Source: JALOOB01 sp964387985
GTDB lineage: Bacteria > Chloroflexota > Anaerolineae > CG2-30-64-16
NCBI GenBank assembly: GCA_964387985.1
Contig: CAYLZG010000192.1
Span: forward strand, 1 to 6,479
Direction of reading: 5' to 3'
Length of the DNA stretch: 6,479 nt
Shown here one piece after another: positions 1-6,107 of the stretch; the stretch's first letter is position 1; every line of letters begins with the position of its first letter. Below the pieces are notes generated by a model, which was given only the letters and a program-made list of their open reading frames with translations, did no database searches and was not told the DNA's origin. Position numbers and translations under genes: made by a program.

Positions 1-272
1 TTGCCGGTGTGCTTGACGCCTGCCTTCGCCAGCATCGGCCGCAGCACATCCATCGCAGCCTGCATCGCCTTGGCCGAGCGCAGCACCTCGGGGACAAACA
101 TGTTGCCGGCCTTGAACTCGACGCCGACGTGGTCCATGCCCGCCATCAGCCCCTGGTTCAGGACCTCTTCGGGTGAGGAGCCCCCATCCAACGCCTCCTC
201 CGTCAAATCGACGATGTCATCGACGTTGCCCTCGATGATCGCTTCGGAAATTTGCATCAGAACTTCGCTCAC
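1..272 (-). CDS. Corrinoid (cobalamin-binding) methyl-carrier protein, N-terminal part, cut by window edge
   Basis: This is the first 90 codons of a corrinoid protein of the MtgC/MtbC/MttC type, which carries a methyl group on cobalamin between a substrate methyltransferase and a THF-linked methyltransferase. What is visible is the helical B12-binding cap domain. A helix rich in acidic residues is followed by the family-like segments LMAGMDHVGVEFKAGNMFVP (about residues 42-61) and EVLRSAKAMQ (62-71). The Rossmann-like B12 domain with its DxHxxG cobalt-ligand motif should follow but lies beyond the window. I chose the GTG start at 272 because an in-frame TAA sits two codons upstream and AAGGAG lies 8 nt before it; the next candidate, an ATG at 257, has no comparable site. 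The gap to the GntR gene upstream is 27 nt, so the two are probably co-transcribed. Family assignment is confident; the methyl donor is unknown. Confidence 0.87.
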   Translation of the reverse strand, partial: MSEVLMQISEAIIEGNVDDIVDLTEEALDGGSSPEEVLNQGLMAGMDHVGVEFKAGNMFVPEVLRSAKAMQAAMDVLRPMLAKAGVKHTG

Positions 273-274
273 AG

Positions 275-293
275 CTTAGTCTCCTTCACTAAG
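275..293 (-). promoter_or_regulatory. Hairpin presenting the Shine-Dalgarno of the corrinoid gene in its loop
   Basis: In the mRNA sense the sequence is CTTAGT-GAAGGAG-ACTAAG: a perfect 6-bp inverted repeat around a 7-nt loop that holds the whole AAGGAG ribosome binding site. It fills most of the 27-nt gap between the GntR stop and the GTG start. The stem has only two GC pairs, so it would be weak. It could hold the Shine-Dalgarno in an exposed loop, mark a protein binding site on RNA or DNA, or be chance. The repeat is directly seen; any role is inferred. Confidence 0.45.
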
Positions 294-299
294 ATTTGA

Positions 300-947
300 T
301 CACAGAATCAGTTTGATCGAATCGCCGAAGGACACGATATGGCGCCGCATGGCGCGATCTGCCTGGGCGATATTCCCTGTAGTAATGGCCTCGATGATCT
401 CATCGAAGGCATCCTCCGCAAGATGCTGCGGCTCAAGGCGGTGAATGAACAGATACCAGATACGCAAGGACAGGTTGAAAAGCATCTCGCATTCGTCTGC
501 CAACAGCCGATTGTGAGCGGCTTCGCGCAGCACAGCATGGAGCTGGCGGTCAATTGCCAGCAGCGCTTGCGGATCGCCGCTACATTCGCACTCCTTGGCC
601 TCAACAATCAGGCGGCGCATCTCATCGACCTCATCGGGCCTGGCGCGCTGCACGGCAAGCCGTGCGGTCAATGGATCCAGTTCCTGACGAATCTCTTGCA
701 CGTGCAGTAGATCCGTCAGGGCAACATCGGCGACGAAGATGCCGCGCCGGGGAGAGACCACGACCAGGTTTTCCGCTTCGAGAAGCTTCAATGCCTCGCG
801 CACAGGGGTGCGGCCCAAGCCCAGCTCCCCCATCAGATCGGCTTCCTGGATAACCGCGCCCGGCTGCATTGCCGTCGTAATGATCCGTTCTTTGATCTGC
901 TGGTATGCCCTTTGGGCATCGGTCAGCGTGAGTATCTCTCCAACCAT
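300..947 (-). CDS. GntR-family transcriptional regulator, FadR/FCD subfamily
   Basis: A 215-residue DNA-binding regulator. Residues about 10-72 form the GntR winged helix-turn-helix, with LGLGRTPVREALKLLEAEN (42-60) as the recognition region and SPRRGIFV (65-72) as the wing. Residues about 80-210 form the all-helical FCD effector domain, with the usual DRQLH (D133, H137) and the terminal MRRH (H203). The third usual metal-ligand His position, 22 residues before H203, is Phe181 here; a nearby H175 might substitute. FCD regulators commonly sense small carboxylates or amino acids and often repress their own operon; the effector is not readable here. The ATG at 947 has GAGG 5 nt upstream. The gene lies inside the operon, 38 nt after the THF methyltransferase and 27 nt before the corrinoid gene, so it is probably an operon-specific regulator. 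No operator site for it was recognised in the window. Confidence 0.94.
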   Translation of the reverse strand: MVGEILTLTDAQRAYQQIKERIITTAMQPGAVIQEADLMGELGLGRTPVREALKLLEAENLVVVSPRRGIFVADVALTDLLHVQEIRQELDPLTARLAVQRARPDEVDEMRRLIVEAKECECSGDPQALLAIDRQLHAVLREAAHNRLLADECEMLFNLSLRIWYLFIHRLEPQHLAEDAFDEIIEAITTGNIAQADRAMRRHIVSFGDSIKLIL

Positions 948-985
948 AAGCGCCTCATCTTGAGTGCAACCTTGGGCCGCGCAAC

Positions 986-1858
986 TTATGAAGCAGCGGC
1001 CTTCAGGCGCTTTCGATAGGCCTTGATCCAGCGTGCCCCGTACGAATCGTGGCCCATGGACAGATCCGCCGCGAGAATGGCCGTGATCACAGGAGTGGCC
1101 AACGGATTGGTGATCGGGCAGGTCAGACCCGCATGGATCGCCATTGCAATGAATGCCGAGTTGATGTATGCGCGGTCGGGCATGCCAAACGAGATGTTGC
1201 TGGCGCCCATCGTGATATTGACGCCGAATTCGGCCACGATCAGCTCGATGGAATCGAGGGCGAGGCGACCGGCGTTGCTGTCCGCACCCATCGTCAGCGC
1301 AAGCGGATCAACCACGATATCTTCGATCGGGATGCCCAACTTGCCTGCACGCTCGATGATCTTTCCGGCCACCTTCAACCGGGCCTCGGCCGTCTCAGGG
1401 ATGCCGTCATCGTCCATACACAAGGCGATTACTGCAGCACCATGCTCCCTGGCAATCGGCAGCACGGCGTTGAGCGAGCGCTCTTCACCGTTGCAGGAGT
1501 TGATCAACGCCTTGCCATCATACAACTTAAGGGCGGCGGCGAGTGCCACGGGGTCAGCCGTATCGATGCACAGCGGAACATCGGTGACCTCCATGACGTT
1601 CTTGAGCACCTGAACCAACAACTCTGGCTCGTCCGCGCCGGGCACGCCTGCGTTCACGTCCAACATGTGCGCACCCGCCTCGACCTGCGCGATCGCATCG
1701 CTGCGGGCAATGCCGAAGTCACCCGCAGCGAATGCCGCGAGGACCTGTTTACGCCCGGTCGGATTGATGCGTTCTCCGATGATGACCGTGGGGTTCTCCC
1801 GATTGATCTCGATCGTTTTCTTGGACGATGAGACGACTGTAGTTAGAGCCTTTGCCAT
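986..1858 (-). CDS. Methyltetrahydrofolate:corrinoid-type methyltransferase (pterin-binding, AcsE/MtgA-like)
   Basis: A 290-residue TIM-barrel protein with the pterin-binding fold shared by AcsE (MeTr), MtgA and the methionine synthase folate domain. It is expected to move a methyl group between cobalamin on a corrinoid protein and tetrahydrofolate in the cytoplasm. Visible motifs are IGERINPTG (27-35), LDVNAG (66-71), LCIDT (96-100), LINS (118-121), VVDPL (182-186) and GASNISFG (218-225). Asp99, Asn120, Asp184 and Asn221 match, in order and nearly in spacing, the folate-site residues I recall for Moorella MeTr (Asp75, Asn96, Asp160, Asn199), so it looks catalytically intact. I prefer the ATG at 1858, 8 nt after GAGG. 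The upstream in-frame GTG at 1867 lies inside that ribosome site and would add only three residues. It follows the DAO-family oxidase by 19 nt. The partner is presumably the corrinoid protein at the left edge. In a catabolic setting the flow is probably toward methyl-THF. A dihydropteroate synthase role is unlikely given the motifs and neighbours. Confidence 0.92.
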   Translation of the reverse strand: MAKALTTVVSSSKKTIEINRENPTVIIGERINPTGRKQVLAAFAAGDFGIARSDAIAQVEAGAHMLDVNAGVPGADEPELLVQVLKNVMEVTDVPLCIDTADPVALAAALKLYDGKALINSCNGEERSLNAVLPIAREHGAAVIALCMDDDGIPETAEARLKVAGKIIERAGKLGIPIEDIVVDPLALTMGADSNAGRLALDSIELIVAEFGVNITMGASNISFGMPDRAYINSAFIAMAIHAGLTCPITNPLATPVITAILAADLSMGHDSYGARWIKAYRKRLKAAAS

Positions 1859-1866
1859 ATTCTTCA

Positions 1867-1870
1867 CCTC
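1867..1870 (-). promoter_or_regulatory. Ribosome binding site that decides the start of the THF methyltransferase
   Basis: The mRNA reads GAGGTGAAGAAT before ATG at 1858. GAGGTG is a strong anti-16S match, and GAGG sits 8 nt from the ATG. The alternative GTG start at 1867 shares its first G with this site, so ribosomes bound here would be placed for the ATG, not the GTG. Confidence 0.7.
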
Positions 1871-1877
1871 ACATTAG

Positions 1878-3119
1878 TTATTCTGATAGCGCCTGCGCCA
1901 ACTGCGTCGGCGTTTCAAAGCGCCCTGGCCAGGTCGCGGACCATCCCTTCGAAATCAGCCCCTGGCGCTCCGGAACCAGATCAACACGCCCGGGTTCAGT
2001 GCCGCTTGCATACCCGTGAGGGCAGCACTCAATCCAATCAGCGATCATGCGGCCCGTTATCGGCGCGAGGCCGATGCCGGCGCCTTCATGTCCTGTTGCC
2101 AGAAACAGCCCGGGGTGCGTTTCCACCGGTCCAATCAGCGGGAGATGGTCGGGACTCCATGGCCGAAGCCCTGCATAGCTGCGGATTGCGCTCGCCGCTG
2201 CCAGTGCTGGCACGAATCGAATCGCCCGCGCTGCAATTGCCTGGACAATCTCCACTCGAACCGATCGATCGAAACCGCAGAACTCCCGGCTGCTACCGAG
2301 GAGCAGCGTATCATTGGCTGTTTTCTCCGCGATCAGCGCCACCTGCATATCACCAGCCGACGACTTCACCGAGGCCGCATAGTTTCCTTCGGCCAGCGGG
2401 TGTACGATCAGGTCCGGTGCGTGACGCACCGATGCGACGATGATGTGGCCCTTGCGCGGCCGGACCGGCAGATCCAGACCGGTCCCACGCAGCATCTCGC
2501 TGCTCCACACTCCGCCAGCAACCACCACCGCATCCGCCGCGATAGCACCATCTGCAGTGATGACGCCCGTCACCCGGCCATCGGGCTGGCGGTGCAGGCC
2601 GGTGACTTCCACTCCCTGCCTCAGCTCTGCGCCGAGTTGTGCAGCTCCATCCAACAAGGCCAGCGTCGCCCTGCGGGCGTCGACCTGCGCATCACCCGAA
2701 AAGAAAACACCGCCGGCCAGGTCAGGTGCGAGATTGGGTTCGAGTGCCAACAGTCCCGCTCCATCCAACACCTCGGAGCGAATGCCGACTTTCCCCAGAT
2801 CCGCCGCTTTCTCTCGCAGGCCGTCCAGCACCTCTTCGGTCTCGGCCAGCACGATCGAACCCTGGCGCCGATACTCGAAGTCCCGGGGCAGCGCCTGGGC
2901 CAGGCCGGCCCACAGCATTGCGCTGGCCTGGGCCAGTTCCAACTCCGCGGGCGAGAGCTTATCCCAGGACAGGATCAACCCGTCACACGCCCTCGAGGTC
3001 CCGCTGGCAAAGAACCCGCGCTCCAGGACCCGGACGCTCATGCCGGCCTGCGCCAGGTAGTACGCGCACGCTGCGCCTACGATCCCACCGCCAGCGACGA
3101 TCACCTCGGGGGATTTCAC
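1878..3119 (-). CDS. FAD-dependent amine/amino-acid oxidoreductase, DAO family (HcnC / OoxB / SoxB-like subunit)
   Basis: A 413-residue flavoprotein of the D-amino-acid/glycine oxidase superfamily, expected to oxidise a C-N bond of an amino acid or secondary amine, using FAD. The N-terminus carries the dinucleotide motif GGGIVGAA (10-17) with Glu33 at the end of the second strand to bind the adenosine ribose, then GTSRACDGLI (40-49). Near the C-terminus are YAGLRPWSPDHLPLIG (315-330) and the FAD-contact stretch ATGHEGAGIGLAP (341-353). There is no export signal; Gly-rich residues 10-15 are the Rossmann loop. The GTG start at 3119 overlaps the TGA of the preceding gene as GTGA, with GGGG about 7 nt upstream, which points to translational coupling and a shared complex. 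With the two preceding genes it makes the three-part set known from hydrogen cyanide synthase, opine oxidases and hydroxy-D-proline dehydrogenase. About 25 residues at the C-terminus extend past the usual end of the fold. The substrate cannot be read from the sequence; cyanide formation should not be assumed. Confidence 0.92.
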   Translation of the reverse strand: MKSPEVIVAGGGIVGAACAYYLAQAGMSVRVLERGFFASGTSRACDGLILSWDKLSPAELELAQASAMLWAGLAQALPRDFEYRRQGSIVLAETEEVLDGLREKAADLGKVGIRSEVLDGAGLLALEPNLAPDLAGGVFFSGDAQVDARRATLALLDGAAQLGAELRQGVEVTGLHRQPDGRVTGVITADGAIAADAVVVAGGVWSSEMLRGTGLDLPVRPRKGHIIVASVRHAPDLIVHPLAEGNYAASVKSSAGDMQVALIAEKTANDTLLLGSSREFCGFDRSVRVEIVQAIAARAIRFVPALAAASAIRSYAGLRPWSPDHLPLIGPVETHPGLFLATGHEGAGIGLAPITGRMIADWIECCPHGYASGTEPGRVDLVPERQGLISKGWSATWPGRFETPTQLAQALSE

Positions 3120-4693
3120 CGAACGTCCCCGTGCCCGGCGATAAGCCTCTTGCGGTCATGTCCGCGGATGGCCATGCCTGCAAGAGGCACCGGCCTGACC
3201 GGCGGCCGCGTCTGAAACAGTCCTCCTGCCTCGACAGGCCTGCCGGTTTCGGCGGCGAGCAGGCGGGCCAACCCGGGACCGCACGTGCGTCCCTGGCACA
3301 AGCCCTGGCCTACACGGAGCGCGGGCTTCAGAGCATCGAGCGACCTTGTCCCGGCTGCAATGGCTGCGCGCACCTCCCCGGCGGTCACTTCCTCGCACCG
3401 GCACAGGGGTGTATCGTCGGGCATCGCCCGGGTCAGTACCTCCGGAGCACCAAACATCAGATTGACCAGGGCGCCGAAGCGCGCATTCTGGCGCCTGCAA
3501 CGAGCGATGCGTACCAACTCGGCCTGCAATGCGGCCTGGGGCAGCCTGCCCAGGACGGCCGCTGCGCTCATTGCCGCGATCCGCCCGCTCAAGAGGGCGC
3601 TGCTCGCGCCACTGATGCCAGATGTTTCTCCTGCCACAAACAAACCCGGCACGTTCGTTCGAACCCCTGACGCCGCATCAACCTCCACGGCCCACCCGCC
3701 CAATGCCGCACTGTATATGATCCTGGCACCGGCAAGCTGGGCCAGCTCGATGTTCGGCGCCAGGCCGTAACCGACGCACAACAGATCAACCGGCTGCGTC
3801 TCAGTGCGCCCTGGCAGCGGCGCGCCTGTGGGGTTCAGCCTCGCAATATCCACCGCTTCCACGCGGTCAGCCCCTGTGGCCCGAACGACTGCCCGGCCAA
3901 ACAGGTACGGTACATGGCCCCGGCGCAAAGTGGATAGATAATGCCAGCTTTCGCCCCGCCGGTCCCACAATGCGGGCGCCCAATCGAGCACGCCGGACAG
4001 AGAACGGGGGGCGATCGCAAGGGCCGCCCGTACGTGCACGGCCTCCAGAACCCCCATGACGTGTGCGCCAGCCTCGATCAGCTTTGCCGCGGCCGGGAGC
4101 AGGAGCGGCCCCGATCCTGCGATCAAGACCCGCTGACCGGGCCTGGCCGGACTCACCCCATGGCGCCTGATCAGCAGCTGAGCTGCCCCAACCGTCATGA
4201 CCCCCGGCAGCGTCCAACCGGGGAATGGTGTGACCGTCTCCCGCGCGCCGGTGGCCAGGATGACGGCATCCACTTCGATGCACTCCGAACCCGCCTGAAC
4301 GTCGTCTCCATCACGAGAGTAGACCATGGCCGCAAGGCCGGGGGCATGCCCATCTGGATTGGACGTGAGGCTCCACACGGTCGCGCCCCACCGGAGCTCG
4401 AGACCGGCGTCTGCCGCGCGGCTCAAGGCGTGCGCCCGGGCAATCAGAGCCGCGCCATCGCGCTCCGCCCGTGTACTGAAGCGGCGTTCTGCGCCGGTGC
4501 GCTGGCCGCCTGGCAGGCCGCACGGTGACAGGTACTGTCCCCCTGCAGCGGCCGCCTCATCCACCAGCACCACACGCAGACCGAGTTCCGCAGCCGTTAC
4601 TGCTGCGGCCAGGCCAGCAGGGCCTGCGCCGATGACGAGGATACGCTGACCGGCCGCCAAATACGGAAGATCCGCATCCGAATGCGCTGACAT
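3116..4693 (-). CDS. FAD/NAD(P)-type oxidoreductase with BFD-like [2Fe-2S] domain (HcnB / OoxA-like subunit)
   Basis: A 525-residue electron-transfer subunit of an HcnABC/opine-oxidase-type dehydrogenase. Residues 18-27 hold the first dinucleotide fold (GAGPAG at 22-27), with VVLVDEAAAAGGQYL (41-55) after it. ATGARE (147-152) closes the first domain; a second Rossmann loop, IAGSGPLLLPAA (191-202), lies in the pyridine-nucleotide-disulfide-oxidoreductase-like domain. LFVAGETSGISG (351-362) is the usual FAD contact. The C-terminal domain is BFD-like, with Cys431 and Cys433 in CRCEEV and Cys466 and Cys471 in GLCQGRTC, a complete [2Fe-2S] set, and then the family-typical TRPPVRPVPL (495-504). A longer reading frame could start at a GTG at 4756 but would run 46 nt into the preceding gene. 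The ATG at 4693 has AGGG 9 nt upstream, leaves a 14-nt gap and gives the expected family length. It sits between the small iron-sulfur subunit and the DAO-family subunit. It likely takes electrons from that flavoprotein; the final acceptor is unknown. Confidence 0.92.
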   Translation of the reverse strand: MSAHSDADLPYLAAGQRILVIGAGPAGLAAAVTAAELGLRVVLVDEAAAAGGQYLSPCGLPGGQRTGAERRFSTRAERDGAALIARAHALSRAADAGLELRWGATVWSLTSNPDGHAPGLAAMVYSRDGDDVQAGSECIEVDAVILATGARETVTPFPGWTLPGVMTVGAAQLLIRRHGVSPARPGQRVLIAGSGPLLLPAAAKLIEAGAHVMGVLEAVHVRAALAIAPRSLSGVLDWAPALWDRRGESWHYLSTLRRGHVPYLFGRAVVRATGADRVEAVDIARLNPTGAPLPGRTETQPVDLLCVGYGLAPNIELAQLAGARIIYSAALGGWAVEVDAASGVRTNVPGLFVAGETSGISGASSALLSGRIAAMSAAAVLGRLPQAALQAELVRIARCRRQNARFGALVNLMFGAPEVLTRAMPDDTPLCRCEEVTAGEVRAAIAAGTRSLDALKPALRVGQGLCQGRTCGPGLARLLAAETGRPVEAGGLFQTRPPVRPVPLAGMAIRGHDRKRLIAGHGDVR

Positions 4694-4707
4694 CGAAGCT
4701 CGCCCTA

Positions 4708-5010
4708 TCAAGACTGCAGATGCACGGACATGCCCGGGCGAGCGAGCGTCATGCACGCGCGCTGGTCGGGGATGCCATCGATCGTAACGACACAGTCATA
4801 ACAGACGCCCATGCCACAGAACACACCGCGCGGTGCACCGCGGGCGGTACGGCGCAACACCAACTGGCCTGAGGCGATCAACACCGCTGCAACGGTCTGC
4901 CCGCGCCGGGCCGGAAGGGACAGGCCATCCACCTGGATGGTGAACTGGTCTTCCACATCCGGTACGGCTTGCGCCTCCGGTACGTCTTTCACCGCAACTT
5001 CAGCAGTCAT
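4708..5010 (-). CDS. Small [2Fe-2S] subunit of an HcnABC / opine-oxidase-type dehydrogenase (HcnA-like)
   Basis: A 100-residue ferredoxin-like protein. After a variable 20-residue N-terminus come a beta-grasp-like segment (FTIQVDGLSLPARRGQTV, 23-40) and then the cluster motif CGMGVCYDC, with Cys65, Cys70 and Cys73, followed by Cys86 in DQRAC. This C-x4-C-x2-C-x12-C pattern is the plant-type [2Fe-2S] binding set found in HcnA and in the small subunits of opine and hydroxyproline oxidases. It probably relays electrons within the complex formed with the two flavoproteins that follow. I chose the ATG at 5010. A longer frame from a GTG at 5061 overlaps livM by 23 nt and adds 17 residues unlike the family, whereas 5010 has GGAG 10 nt upstream. 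The gap to livM is 28 nt and to the next gene 14 nt, so all are probably in one transcript. Confidence 0.9.
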   Translation of the reverse strand: MTAEVAVKDVPEAQAVPDVEDQFTIQVDGLSLPARRGQTVAAVLIASGQLVLRRTARGAPRGVFCGMGVCYDCVVTIDGIPDQRACMTLARPGMSVHLQS

Positions 5011-5020
5011 GGGGCGAGCG

Positions 5021-5024
5021 CTCC
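5021..5024 (-). promoter_or_regulatory. Ribosome binding site that decides the start of the small [2Fe-2S] subunit
   Basis: GGAG in the mRNA sense, 10 nt before the ATG at 5010, inside the 28-nt gap after livM. It partly overlaps the 8-bp palindrome GAGCGCTC at 5016-5023, which could be chance in GC-rich DNA. Confidence 0.55.
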
Positions 5025-5038
5025 ATTGACGTCGGATC

Positions 5039-6088
5039 TTACTTGCGGCGGAGGCGAGCACTTATCCAGTTGTAAAAGTACGCCAAACCACCCGGATAGT
5101 ACGTCATAACGGCGATCATCAGCACACCGTAGATGATCAGGTGCAGGCCTGGCAGGTTCGTGAAGTTGGATCGGATCCACTCGGTGAAGAGCACGAACGG
5201 GAATGCCACGACCATGCCACCCCACAGGCTGCCGCGACCACCGATGTAGGCGATGGCCAGCACTTCGACCGTCTTCGACGTGTGCATCATCGGCTGGGGC
5301 GTGAGCGATCCGAAGAAGTGGGCATAGAAGCCGCCCAGCCAGCCGGCAAAGAAGCAAGACAAGGTGAAGTTCAGCACCTTGTAGCGGGTCGGATTGATAC
5401 CCGATGCCCTGGCCGCATCCAGGTTCTGTCCGATGGCCTTAAAGGCCAGGCCGATGTGCGAGCGTGTGACCAGGCGCAGGGTGATGTAGACGACCAACAT
5501 CATCCCCAGGATGATATAGAAATATGGCCGGTTGGCGTTCGTGTTCAGCAGGGTTTCGGGGCTCATGCCCAGTGGGCCGCGGGTCAGGGTCACCAGGTTG
5601 CGGGCCAGGCCGAGCAGTGCCATGCCGACGAACCAGGCCATGACTGCGGCATAGATGCCGCGCAGCCGAAGGGTGATCACGCCCAGGCCGAAGCCGACGA
5701 TGCCGGCCACGATGGCGCCCACCCAGATGCCGATCCAGGGCGAAATGCCGGGCTGAATCGCCAGCACCGGCGATGTGTTCGCCAGGATGGCGGAGGTGTA
5801 GGCGCCCAGGCCGAGGATGGCCGCGAACCCGAAGTTGACCACGTTGATGTAGCCCGCCGTGAAGTCGAACGCGACCGACTGCGCGGCCAGGAACGCGCCC
5901 ATGATCAACCACCGCAGGTAGTGCTCCTGGTTGAAGGGCGGAATCCAAGGCGATGCCGCGAGCAGCAGCAGCATCAGGAGGCCCAACGGCGTAAATCCGA
6001 TCCGCAGGAGAGCGCTCTTCAGCTTCTCCCACAAGCTGGCGGCCCCGGCAGGGCTGCCGGCTGTGCTAAGAGATTGATTAGTAGTCAT
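5039..6088 (-). CDS. livM: Branched-chain-amino-acid-type ABC transporter permease LivM
   Basis: A 349-residue inner-membrane permease of the LivM family, which pairs with LivH to form the channel of an ABC importer for amino acids or related compounds. I count about eight or nine hydrophobic segments between residues 31 and 330. The family stretch FDFTAGYINVVNFGFAAILG (75-94) corresponds to the usual LivM segment near the first core helices. The cytoplasmic loop with KAIGQNLDAARASGINPTRY (217-236) is the EAA-like region that contacts the ATPase, and YIGGRGSLWGG (281-291) is the usual late helix motif. Residues 1-30 form a hydrophilic leader. The ATG at 6088 has GGGGAG 10 nt upstream. It follows livH by 19 nt. 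No ATPase genes follow it, so livG, livF and the binding protein must be upstream of the window or elsewhere. The neighbours suggest the cargo may be an N-methylated or cyclic amino acid rather than leucine, isoleucine or valine, but the permease itself does not reveal this. Confidence 0.95.
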   Translation of the reverse strand: MTTNQSLSTAGSPAGAASLWEKLKSALLRIGFTPLGLLMLLLLAASPWIPPFNQEHYLRWLIMGAFLAAQSVAFDFTAGYINVVNFGFAAILGLGAYTSAILANTSPVLAIQPGISPWIGIWVGAIVAGIVGFGLGVITLRLRGIYAAVMAWFVGMALLGLARNLVTLTRGPLGMSPETLLNTNANRPYFYIILGMMLVVYITLRLVTRSHIGLAFKAIGQNLDAARASGINPTRYKVLNFTLSCFFAGWLGGFYAHFFGSLTPQPMMHTSKTVEVLAIAYIGGRGSLWGGMVVAFPFVLFTEWIRSNFTNLPGLHLIIYGVLMIAVMTYYPGGLAYFYNWISARLRRK

Positions 6089-6107
6089 TGTTGTACGTCT
6101 CCCCGCC

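Noticed and set aside
1..279. Plus-strand open frame of 92 codons at the left edge
   Set aside because: It lies opposite the corrinoid protein, whose minus-strand translation matches a known cap domain and has a good ribosome site; the plus frame resembles nothing recognisable.
948..985. Possible promoter, terminator or operator in the 38-nt gap before the GntR gene
   Set aside because: No convincing -35/-10 pair, U-tract hairpin or symmetric GntR-type operator is visible; only a ribosome site (GAGG) can be supported.
2016..3215. Long plus-strand open frame of 399 codons
   Set aside because: It is antisense to the DAO-family oxidase and has a low-complexity Arg/Pro/Gln/His-rich composition typical of a shadow frame in GC-rich DNA.
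3116..4756. Longer version of the FAD/BFD subunit starting from GTG at 4756
   Set aside because: It would overlap the small subunit gene by 46 nt or more; the ATG at 4693 begins just before the dinucleotide fold and has AGGG upstream.
1878..5010. Calling the three oxidase genes hcnABC (hydrogen cyanide synthase)
   Set aside because: The same architecture serves opine, hydroxyproline and other amine oxidases; the neighbours here are transport and methyl-transfer genes, so the cyanide label would be unsupported.
4708..5061. Longer version of the small [2Fe-2S] subunit starting from GTG at 5061
   Set aside because: It would overlap livM by 23 nt and add a non-conserved leader, while the ATG at 5010 has its own ribosome site and gives the family length.
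6045..6060. Inverted repeat CCGGCA-GGGC-TGCCGG
   Set aside because: It lies inside the early livM codons in GC-rich sequence, has no U-tract and no clear position-specific role, so it is probably chance.
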